DNA of 64,000 nt from SMYC01 sp963578475 (GTDB lineage Bacteria; Acidobacteriota; Vicinamibacteria; Marinacidobacterales; SMYC01), in NCBI GenBank assembly GCA_963578475.1, contig CAUZCL010000021.1:1-64000 (forward strand), in the 5' to 3' direction. Shown here in pieces: positions 24,933 through 32,199 of the stretch (positions are counted from its first letter, which is position 1; every line of letters begins with the position of its first letter). The position numbers and the translations under genes are program-made. Below the pieces are notes generated by a model. It had not been told where the DNA came from. It was given only the letters and a program-made list of their open reading frames with translations, and searched no databases.

Positions 24933-25505
24933 ATGGATCGCGAGCAATTACTCTCCGTGGTCGACGGGAGTGCCGCACTCAAGCGTGCTTTCTTCGCCTC
25001 GGAAGCGGATTCTGTTTTGGAGGCAGGCCGCCGTCTCGCCCAAGCGCTCTCGGACGGCCACAAGCTTCTCGTCTTCGGCAATGGCGGGAGTGCTGCCGAC
25101 GCGCAGCATTTCGCGGCGGAGCTCGTCAATCGCTTCGTGAACGACCGCCCCGCGCTTCCCGCTATTGCGCTGACCACCGACACCTCCGTCTTGACGAGCA
25201 TTGCGAACGACGCCGACTATGAGTCTATCTTCAGCCGGCAGATCGAAGCTCTCGGCGCCGAAGGGGACGTCGCGGTCGCGATCAGCACGAGCGGCAACTC
25301 GCCGAACGTTCTGAAAGCAGCTACTGTCGCGCGTGAGAAAGGCCTGACAACGATAGGCCTCGCGGGCCATGACGGAGGCAAGCTCGGCGCGAGCGTCGAT
25401 CTGTGTTTGACCGTGGATCATCCCGAGACGGCGCGCATCCAGGAAGTACACGGCATGTTGATCCACTTTTTTTGTCAAATCATCGAAGACGAGCTCTTCC
25501 CATGA
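24933..25505 (+). CDS. gmhA: SIS-domain phosphoheptose isomerase, GmhA-like
   Basis: Predicted sedoheptulose-7-phosphate isomerase, the first step to LPS core heptose. The 190-aa single SIS domain carries LLVFGNGGSAADAQHFAAELVNRF (about 43-66), LTTDTSVLTSIANDADYESIFSRQ, then AISTSGNSPNV (about 113-123) and the HPETARIQEVHGMLIH end with the catalytic His and Glu. These fit GmhA rather than DiaA. First gene of a nine-kilobase unit of overlapping genes; its stop overlaps the next ATG (ATGA). Other heptose genes (hldE) are not in the window. Confidence 0.9.
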   Translation: MDREQLLSVVDGSAALKRAFFASEADSVLEAGRRLAQALSDGHKLLVFGNGGSAADAQHFAAELVNRFVNDRPALPAIALTTDTSVLTSIANDADYESIFSRQIEALGAEGDVAVAISTSGNSPNVLKAATVAREKGLTTIGLAGHDGGKLGASVDLCLTVDHPETARIQEVHGMLIHFFCQIIEDELFP

Positions 25506-26449
25506 CGTCCAAATATTCTGTCAAGCCACTCGACCTCGATGGTCTCGACACTTATCCGCTCGCTTCGCGGAAAAGCAAAGTTGGCCGCGAGCAGCTCGGG
25601 AAAGCCGTTTCCGAAGAGGCGAGCTTCCGCGAGTTTTGGGATGGCCTCCCCGATATCCTCGCGGCGAGGGACCTGCGCGAGCTGGTGAAGCGGATGCGTC
25701 GCGCGCGCGAGAGCGAGCGGGCGCTCATCTGGGGACTCGGTGCACACGTCATCAAAGTCGGCCTCTCACCTCTTCTCATCGACTTGATGGATCGCGGCTT
25801 CGTGTCCGGCCTCGCGCTCAACGGCGCGGGCATCATTCACGACTTCGAGCTCGCGATGGTGGGCCAGACCTCCGAAGAAGTCGCGGACGGTCTCGGCGAA
25901 GGCAAGTTCGGGATGGCTGAAGAAACAGGGGCGCTTTTGAACGAAGCGACCCGGAAGGGTGTCGAGAACGGTCTCGGCCTCGGTGAAGCCATCGGCGTGC
26001 TCCTCCATGAACAGGACCCTCCGTACAAAGAGACGAGCCTCCTTTGGAACGCCTACCGTCTCGCCATTCCCGTCACCGTGCACGTCGCGGTGGGGACGGA
26101 CATCATCCACATGCACCCGCAAGCGTCGGGCGCGGCCATCGGCGAAGCTAGTCTGCACGACTTCAAGCTCTTTGCCGGGGTGGTTCGAGGGTTAAACGAC
26201 GGCGGGGTCTACTTGAATGTCGGCTCGGCAGTGCTTCTGCCCGAAGTGTTCCTGAAAGCGGTGAGCGTCGTGCGAAACCTGGGGCACCCTTTGACCGACT
26301 TCTCGACGGCCAATTTCGATTTCATTCGCCACTACCGGCCGCTCGTCAACGTCGTGCAGCGGCCCGTGACCGGCTCGGGCCGAGGCTTCGAGTTCGTCGG
26401 CCACCACGAGCTCATGCTCCCTTTGCTGATACAGGGGCTGAGCGTATAA
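25502..26449 (+). CDS. Conserved protein with weak deoxyhypusine-synthase-like resemblance, unknown role
   Basis: A 315-aa cytosolic protein whose ATG overlaps the gmhA stop. Conserved-looking blocks are WGLGAHVIKVGLSPLLIDLM, ALNGAGIIHDFELAMVGQTSE, KFGMAEETGALLNEA, GLGEAIGVLL, TVHVAVGTDIIHMHPQASG and LNVGSAVLLPEVFLKAV. The N-A-G-x-I-H-D segment and overall order recall the NAD-binding core of deoxyhypusine synthase-like proteins, but I see no equivalent of the catalytic Lys motif, and bacteria lack eIF5A. Similar proteins are known, as far as I recall, from several bacterial phyla as unnamed families. Coupling to gmhA hints at sugar or nucleotide-sugar chemistry. Confidence 0.65.
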   Translation: MTSKYSVKPLDLDGLDTYPLASRKSKVGREQLGKAVSEEASFREFWDGLPDILAARDLRELVKRMRRARESERALIWGLGAHVIKVGLSPLLIDLMDRGFVSGLALNGAGIIHDFELAMVGQTSEEVADGLGEGKFGMAEETGALLNEATRKGVENGLGLGEAIGVLLHEQDPPYKETSLLWNAYRLAIPVTVHVAVGTDIIHMHPQASGAAIGEASLHDFKLFAGVVRGLNDGGVYLNVGSAVLLPEVFLKAVSVVRNLGHPLTDFSTANFDFIRHYRPLVNVVQRPVTGSGRGFEFVGHHELMLPLLIQGLSV

Positions 26450-26465
26450 CGGAGGTACGAAATCC

Positions 26466-26864
26466 ATGGTGGAGCGAAAAATGGTCGGGAGTGGCGTCTC
26501 TTGGGAAGAGGAGTTTGGCTATTCCCGTGCGGTTCGTGTCGGTGACCGCATCCTAGTCTCGGGAACGACCGCGACCGGCCCGGAAGGCCTCGTGGCGCGC
26601 GGCGACGCGGCGGGCCAAGCGCGCTACGCACTCGACAAAATAGAAAAAGCCATCAACGCGCTCGGCGGTACACTCGGCGACGTGGTGCGCACGCGCATCT
26701 TCGTGGCCAGCGTCAACGACTGGAAAGCCATCGCGTCCGTCCACGGTGAGCGGTTCGGCAAAATACGCCCCGCGAACACGCTCGTGCGCGCCGACCTCAT
26801 CGGCGAAGAATATCTTGTTGAGATCGAAGCCGAGGCTGTCATCGGCAGCGCCACCTCGGAATGA
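26466..26864 (+). CDS. RidA-family (YjgF/Rid) protein
   Basis: A 132-aa member of the Rid superfamily: GYSRAVRVGDRILVSGTTATGPEG, then a helix with YALDKIEKAINALGG, VVRTRIFVASVNDW and the end RPANTLVRADLIGEEYLVEIEAEAV. The Arg that binds the imine carboxylate in RidA (in the P-A-R/N-T-x-V region) is not obviously kept: the motif is RPANTLVR, so this is likelier one of the Rid1-7 paralogues. The ATG has GGAGG 10 nt upstream. It lies between the DHS-like gene and the LLM oxidoreductase gene, which it overlaps by 4 nt. It may clear a reactive intermediate of the pathway. Confidence 0.85.
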   Translation: MVERKMVGSGVSWEEEFGYSRAVRVGDRILVSGTTATGPEGLVARGDAAGQARYALDKIEKAINALGGTLGDVVRTRIFVASVNDWKAIASVHGERFGKIRPANTLVRADLIGEEYLVEIEAEAVIGSATSE

Positions 26865-27871
26865 GCGAGCCCATCCGCTTCAGCCTCCGTCTCAATAACG
26901 ACCTTCCGCTTGGCGACTATGTCGAGCTGGCCCGCACCGCGGAGGCGTCGGGGTTCGATCAGTTCTGGGTGAGCAACGATCTTTTCATCAAGAGCTCACC
27001 CGTCATCCTCGCCGCCGTCGCGACCGCGACGACGCGCATCGGTCTCGGCACGTGCATCTTGAATCCTTATACGATCGACCCGAGCGAGATCGCGATGATC
27101 GCGGCCACCCTCGACGAGCTCAGCGGGAGCCGTTTTCATCTGGGCCTCGCTGCCGGCGCGCGGGACTTCGTCAACTGGGTTGGCATCGAGCACCGAGCCC
27201 CGCTCGCGGCCGTCCGCGAATCGGTGACCGTGATCCGGAAGCTTCTCGCTGGAGAGAAGGCGGGCCTCGACGGAAAATACTTGAAGTGGACCGATGAAGC
27301 CTATTTGAGGTTCGAGGCACCGCGCGTCACCCCAATCTATATCGGTGCGCTCGGACCGAAGATGCTCCGCCTCACCGGCGAGATCGCCGACGGCGCCCTC
27401 CCGCTCCTCTTCCCGCCGGAGCACTATTTCACCGTGCGCGATCTTCTCGCCGAAGGCGCGCGCGACCGTGACGCCGCTTTGGGAGAGCTCGATTTTGCCG
27501 CGTGCATCTGGGTATCGCTGTCTTCGGACCGCGACGCCGCTCGGCGGGCGCTCGCGGAGAAGATCGCCTATTACGGCTCGGCGCTTTCACCACTCATCCT
27601 CGAGCGGCTCGAGCTGACCCGGAAGGATTTCGCCGAGATCGAGCGCGCGGTCGTGCAAGAGCGCGATATGGACAAAGCTTGCGCACTCGTCAACGATCGC
27701 ATGATCCGCATCGGTGTGACCGGCGAGCCGCGCGAGCTCATCCCGAGGCTCGAAGCCCTCGTCGAGGCCGGCGCGCGTCATTTGAGCTTCGGACCGCCGC
27801 TCGGCCCCGATCCTCTCGAAGCTGTAAAGCTCCTCGGCCACGAAGTGCTTCCCTACTTCCGCCGCGGGTGA
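26861..27871 (+). CDS. LLM-class flavin- or F420-dependent oxidoreductase
   Basis: A TIM-barrel of the bacterial luciferase superfamily, 336 aa. The pattern matches F420/Mer-type members: FSLRLNNDLPLGDYVELARTAE, VATATTRIGLGTCILNPYT, LDELSGSRFHLGLAAGARDF and APRVTPIYIGALGPKMLRL, with GEIADGALPL. Whether it uses FMN or F420 cannot be told; F420 genes are not in the window. It is coupled to RidA by ATGA and sits just before the carboxylase genes, so it probably oxidises or reduces an intermediate in the same catabolic route. Confidence 0.85.
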   Translation: MSEPIRFSLRLNNDLPLGDYVELARTAEASGFDQFWVSNDLFIKSSPVILAAVATATTRIGLGTCILNPYTIDPSEIAMIAATLDELSGSRFHLGLAAGARDFVNWVGIEHRAPLAAVRESVTVIRKLLAGEKAGLDGKYLKWTDEAYLRFEAPRVTPIYIGALGPKMLRLTGEIADGALPLLFPPEHYFTVRDLLAEGARDRDAALGELDFAACIWVSLSSDRDAARRALAEKIAYYGSALSPLILERLELTRKDFAEIERAVVQERDMDKACALVNDRMIRIGVTGEPRELIPRLEALVEAGARHLSFGPPLGPDPLEAVKLLGHEVLPYFRRG

Positions 27872-27884
27872 CAAGATTGAAGTA

Positions 27885-29492
27885 ATGGGTGTCATCAAAA
27901 GCCAGATCAAGACGAGCTCCGAAGAGTTCCGGCAGAACGACGAGGCGAACCGCGCCCTCAACGAAGACTTGTCGGAAAAGCTCGAAGCAATCCGAAAAGG
28001 CGGCAGCGAGACATCTCATTTGAGGCACCGCGACCAAGGCAAGCTCTTCGTCCGCGACCGCATCGCGCTCCTCATCGACGAAGGAACGCCGTTTCTGGAG
28101 ATCTGTGCTCTCGCGGGCTACGAGCTCTACGACGCCGCCGTTCCCGCAGGAGGGCTCGTCGCTGGGGTTGGTCTCGTGCGCGGACGCCAGTGCATGATCT
28201 TGGCGAACGACGCGACGGTGAAAGGCGGCACCTATTACCCAATCACCGTAAAAAAGCATTTGCGGGCACAGGAGATCGCACTCGAGAACCGTCTTCCGTG
28301 CATCTATCTCGTCGATAGCGGCGGTGCCTTTCTTCCGCTCCAGGCGGAAGTCTTCCCCGATCGCGATCACTTCGGCCGTATTTTTCGCAACCAAGCGGTG
28401 CTGAGCGCGGCGCGCGTCCCGCAGATCTCCGCGGTGATGGGTACGTGCACTGCCGGGGGCGCCTACATTCCGGCGATGAGCGATCAATCCGTCATCGTCA
28501 ACGGAACGGGCACCATTTTTCTCGCGGGCCCGCCACTCGTTAAAGCCGCGACGGGTGAAGACGTCTCGGCCGAAGATCTCGGCGGCGCTCGCGTCCACAC
28601 GGAGATTTCGGGAGTCGCGGACCACTTTGCGGAGGACGACGAGCACGCTCTCGAGATCTTGCGCGACATTGTGGGCCATCTCGGAGCGCGTCCCGAGGCG
28701 GCGTGTTCTCTCGAATCTCCCGAGCCTCCCGCCTACGACCCCGACGAGCTTCTCGGCGTTTGGCCGCGCGTCTCGAGAAGGCAAGTCGACGTGCGCGAAG
28801 TTCTCGCGCGCCTCGTCGACGGGAGTCGCTTTTTCGAGTTCAAGCAACGCTACGGGACGACGCTCGTCACCGGATTCGCGCATGTCGAAGGGATGCGCGT
28901 CGGCATCATTGCGAATAACGGTGTTCTGTTCAGCGAGAGTGCTTTGAAAGCGACCCATTTCATCGAGCTCTGCACCGCGGAAAAAGTGCCGCTTCTCTTC
29001 TTGCAGAACATCACTGGCTTCATGGTTGGCGCGCAATACGAGCGCGGCGGTATCGCGAAAGACGGCGCGAAGATGGTGCACGCGGTCGCCACCGCACGCG
29101 TCCCGAAGCTCACGTTCATCCTCGGGGGCAGCTTCGGCGCGGGTAATTACGGCATGTGCGGGCGTGCTTACGATCCCCGCTTTCTCTGGACGTGGCCCAC
29201 GAGCCGCATCTCCGTCATGGGCGGCGAGCAAGCGGCGCAAGTCTTGGTCACCGTCAAGCGCGACCAGCTCGCGCGCAAGAACGAGACGCTCTCGAGCGAC
29301 GACGCGCGCGCGATTGTCGATCCGATTCGAGAGAAATACGAGCGCGAAGGCCATCCTCATTATGCCTCCGCGCGCCTCTGGGATGACGGTGTCGTCGACA
29401 TGCGCGCCACCCGCACCGTTCTCGCTCTGAGCCTCGCGGCGGTTTTGAACGCACCGATCGAAGAGACCCGCGTCGGCGTCTTCCGGATGTAG
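27885..29492 (+). CDS. Acyl-CoA carboxylase beta subunit (methylcrotonyl/geranyl-CoA type)
   Basis: Biotin-dependent carboxyltransferase subunit, 535 aa. N-terminal crotonase-like half (about 60-290: GKLFVRDRIALLIDEGTPFLEI, RQCMILANDATVKGGTYYPI, VYLVDSGGAFLPLQAEVFPD) and C-terminal half (about 300-520: FAHVEGMRVGIIANNGVLF, LLFLQNITGFMVGAQYERGG, KLTFILGGSFGAGNYGMCGRAYDP, MGGEQAAQVL). The AYDPRFLW and MGGEQAA blocks are those of MCC/GCC beta rather than AccD. It has an alpha partner three genes downstream. With LiuC-like hydratase, it fits leucine (methylcrotonyl-CoA) or acyclic terpene (geranyl-CoA) catabolism. Confidence 0.92.
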   Translation: MGVIKSQIKTSSEEFRQNDEANRALNEDLSEKLEAIRKGGSETSHLRHRDQGKLFVRDRIALLIDEGTPFLEICALAGYELYDAAVPAGGLVAGVGLVRGRQCMILANDATVKGGTYYPITVKKHLRAQEIALENRLPCIYLVDSGGAFLPLQAEVFPDRDHFGRIFRNQAVLSAARVPQISAVMGTCTAGGAYIPAMSDQSVIVNGTGTIFLAGPPLVKAATGEDVSAEDLGGARVHTEISGVADHFAEDDEHALEILRDIVGHLGARPEAACSLESPEPPAYDPDELLGVWPRVSRRQVDVREVLARLVDGSRFFEFKQRYGTTLVTGFAHVEGMRVGIIANNGVLFSESALKATHFIELCTAEKVPLLFLQNITGFMVGAQYERGGIAKDGAKMVHAVATARVPKLTFILGGSFGAGNYGMCGRAYDPRFLWTWPTSRISVMGGEQAAQVLVTVKRDQLARKNETLSSDDARAIVDPIREKYEREGHPHYASARLWDDGVVDMRATRTVLALSLAAVLNAPIEETRVGVFRM

Positions 29493-29494
29493 CT

Positions 29495-31345
29495 ATGCCA
29501 CGAACAAAAACGCTTCGCATCGCGAATGCCGGCGGCTATTGGGGTGACGACCCCTATGCGATGCGCCGGCAGGTCCAGGGCGACCTTCCCATCGATTACG
29601 TCTCGATGGACTTTCTCGCCGAGATCACGATGAGCATCCTGCAAAAACAGCTCGCGCGCGATCCGAGCGCCGGCTATGCGCGGGACTTCGTCACGCAAGT
29701 CGATCCTTTGCTTGAAGACATCAAGGAAAACGGGATCCGCATCATCACGAATGCGGGCGGCGTCAACCCCAAAGCTTGTGCCGAAGCGCTCTTCGCGGTT
29801 GCGAAAAAGCGCGGCGTCGATCTCAAAGTGGCGGTCGTGGGCGGCGACGACGTCGTTCCCAAGCTCGAGACGCTCGCCCTCGAGAACATGGAGACCGGCG
29901 AGGCGCTCGGGGACTATCGCGCCAAAGTGCTCTCCGCCAACGCATATTTCGGAGCCATGCCGGTCGTCGCCGCGCTCAAAGAAGATCCCGACATCGTGCT
30001 CTCCGGACGCGTCACCGATACGGGCATCACACTCGCAGCATTGATCCATGAGTTCGAATGGTCACCCGACGACTACGATCGCCTCGCGCAAGGCATCGTC
30101 GCCGCGCATCTCATCGAGTGCGGCGCCCAAGCAACGGGCGGGAACTTTACCGATTGGGAGAAAGTGTCGAGCTATATCGACGTGGGCTTTCCCATCGTGG
30201 AGTTCGAGCCCGACGGCACGTTCGTCGTAACGAAACATCCCGGCTCGGGAGGCCTCGTGAGCCTCCAGACGGTTCGCGAGCAATTTCTGTACGAGATGGG
30301 CCATCCGCAGGTCTACATCACCCCGGACGTCATCGCCGACTTCACGACGATGAGTCTCGAGACCAACGGTGAGAATCGCGTGCGCGTTTCAGGCGCCCGC
30401 GGACGGGAGCCCACGGACCAGCTGAAAGTATCGACGGCGCTCGAAGACGGCTTCAAATCCGCGGGGACCCTAATTATCTCGGGCCCCGACGCCCGCGCCA
30501 AAGCTGAAATGTTCGCGTCGATCTTTTGGACGCGGCTCGCGGCTGAGCTCGAGCGTGAAGGCCTGACGCCTTTCGAAGCCACCCATACCGAGTTCATCGG
30601 TGACGACGCCACCCATCGCGGCCTCACGCCCGAGCACCGCGCCGCGGAGATCTTGTTGCGCCTTGCCGCGCGCGATCATGAACGGAGCAAGCTCGGGATC
30701 TTTCGCAAGCTTCTGCCCGGGCTCATTCTGAGTGGACCCGGCGGCGTGGCGGTCACGGGCGGGGCGCCCCACATCTCGAACGTCGTGCGTTACTGGCCGA
30801 GCCTCATCGAGCAAGCGACGGCGCCGGCGACGCTCGGCGTGTACGAGAACGGGGAGGTCGTCCTCGAGAGAGAAAATCTGAGCTGGCCCGAGACGGGCGG
30901 CACGATGGACCCCCCTGGGGGACTCGACGATCCGCATCCGACGTCGATGCTCGACGCCCTCGCGGGCGACCAAGTGGAAGTTCCACTCATGGCCATCGCC
31001 CATGCCCGAAGCGGCGACAAGGGCGACACCTCCAATATCGGTCTCATCGGTCGGAGTGCGGCGTCTTACGTCTGGCTGCGGGAGCACGTGAGCGCCGAGC
31101 GCGTGCGCGGCTGGTTCGAAGGCATCGTACATGGTGAGGTCCACCGCTATCTTGTGCCGAATCTTTGGGCGCTGAATTTTCTGCTCGATGAATCCCTTGG
31201 AGGAGGCGGCACCGTCAGCCTCTATACCGACGCTCAAGGCAAGACCTACAGCCAAGCGCTTCTGCGCTGCCGGGTGCAGGTCCCTGCAAAGCTTCTCGAG
31301 ATGATTGCGGCCGAGGATCGGCCTTCGGGGAAGGAGCTTTCTTGA
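29495..31345 (+). CDS. AtuA-like protein (DUF1446 with C-terminal domain)
   Basis: A 616-aa protein of the acyclic-terpene-utilisation AtuA family. The DUF1446 part (about 1-450) opens RIANAGGYWGDDPYAMRRQ and has RIITNAGGVNPKA, KVAVVGGDDVV, VLSGRVTDTGITLA, ECGAQATGGNFTDW and KHPGSGGLVS; the short C-terminal domain (about 500-600) has AHARSGDKGDTSNIGL. The biochemical activity of AtuA is undefined; it is needed for citronellol-type catabolism in Pseudomonas. It starts 2 nt after the carboxylase beta gene and overlaps the hydratase start (TTGA), indicating one operon. Confidence 0.9.
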   Translation: MPRTKTLRIANAGGYWGDDPYAMRRQVQGDLPIDYVSMDFLAEITMSILQKQLARDPSAGYARDFVTQVDPLLEDIKENGIRIITNAGGVNPKACAEALFAVAKKRGVDLKVAVVGGDDVVPKLETLALENMETGEALGDYRAKVLSANAYFGAMPVVAALKEDPDIVLSGRVTDTGITLAALIHEFEWSPDDYDRLAQGIVAAHLIECGAQATGGNFTDWEKVSSYIDVGFPIVEFEPDGTFVVTKHPGSGGLVSLQTVREQFLYEMGHPQVYITPDVIADFTTMSLETNGENRVRVSGARGREPTDQLKVSTALEDGFKSAGTLIISGPDARAKAEMFASIFWTRLAAELEREGLTPFEATHTEFIGDDATHRGLTPEHRAAEILLRLAARDHERSKLGIFRKLLPGLILSGPGGVAVTGGAPHISNVVRYWPSLIEQATAPATLGVYENGEVVLERENLSWPETGGTMDPPGGLDDPHPTSMLDALAGDQVEVPLMAIAHARSGDKGDTSNIGLIGRSAASYVWLREHVSAERVRGWFEGIVHGEVHRYLVPNLWALNFLLDESLGGGGTVSLYTDAQGKTYSQALLRCRVQVPAKLLEMIAAEDRPSGKELS

Positions 31346-32199
31346 AGGACTTTCCCGTCGAGCAGAGCCTCACCGAAGCTTCCACGCTGCGCGTCGAGTC
31401 GCTCTCGCTTGGAGTCAAGCGGATCGTCTTCGCGCGCCCCGACGTGCGAAACGCCTTTGACGAGAGGATGGTTCAAGAGCTCCGCGACGCGCTCGATCAA
31501 CTCGCCGGAATAGCCGACGCGCAGCAAATGCGTCTTTTGATCCTCGAAGGTGAGGGCAAGGTCTTCAGCGCCGGCGCTGACCTCGGCTACATGAAGCGGC
31601 TCGCCGCGAAGAGTGAAGCCGAGAGCTTCGAAGATGCAAAGACGCTCGCGCAGCTCTTCTATCGTCTCGCGGATTTCCCGACGCCCGTAATTGCCGTCGT
31701 CCAAGGTGCGGCGATTGGCGGCGGGCTCGGTCTCGCGGTGTGCGCGGACTACGTGCTCGCCGAGGAAGACGCGCGCTTCGCGACGTCTGAAGTGCTTCTC
31801 GGGATCGTGCCGGGCGTCATCAGTCCTTACATCATCCGGAAGATCGGGCTCGGCGCGGCCGCGCCGATGATGATGACCGGGAAGAGACTCTCGGCGTCGG
31901 AAGCGATGGAGCTGGGTCTCGTTCAGAGCCTCACGCACGCGACTGAGCGAGCCGCGGCGCTTCAAGACGTCGTGCTCGAGTTCCTTGCCGCGGGCCCCGA
32001 AGCGGTGCGCCGCACCAAAGCGCTCCTTAAAGAGGTGGCGCCTTTGCCCGGCCCCGAGCTCATCGAGTTTACCGCGCGCCAGATAGCGCAAGCTCGCTGC
32101 TCGCAGGAAGGCCAGATCGGCCTCGAGTCTTTTTTTAGCAAGACGGCGCCGGCCTGGGCCGAGCAGGTAACGCTGCTCAGAAAGTCGTCTTCTCGGTGA
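31342..32199 (+). CDS. Enoyl-CoA hydratase, methylglutaconyl-CoA hydratase-like (LiuC/AtuE)
   Basis: Crotonase-fold protein of 285 aa with a TTG start overlapping the AtuA-like stop. The oxyanion loop is in EGKVFSAGADLGYMK and AAIGGGLGLAV (about residues 65-130), and the region SEVLLGIVPGVISPYIIRKIG (about 150-172) matches 3-methylglutaconyl-CoA hydratases (LiuC/AUH), which have the unusual VISPYV segment. It should add water to the product of methylcrotonyl-CoA carboxylase (or its isohexenyl counterpart in the Atu route). It overlaps the alpha-subunit gene by 4 nt (GTGA). Confidence 0.9.
   Translation: MKDFPVEQSLTEASTLRVESLSLGVKRIVFARPDVRNAFDERMVQELRDALDQLAGIADAQQMRLLILEGEGKVFSAGADLGYMKRLAAKSEAESFEDAKTLAQLFYRLADFPTPVIAVVQGAAIGGGLGLAVCADYVLAEEDARFATSEVLLGIVPGVISPYIIRKIGLGAAAPMMMTGKRLSASEAMELGLVQSLTHATERAAALQDVVLEFLAAGPEAVRRTKALLKEVAPLPGPELIEFTARQIAQARCSQEGQIGLESFFSKTAPAWAEQVTLLRKSSSR

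Noticed and set aside
27738..29360. A 540-aa minus-strand open frame opposite the carboxylase beta gene
   Set aside because: The plus-strand frame has full family motifs; the antisense frame is Arg/Asp/Glu rich with no motif, a common shadow in GC-rich DNA.
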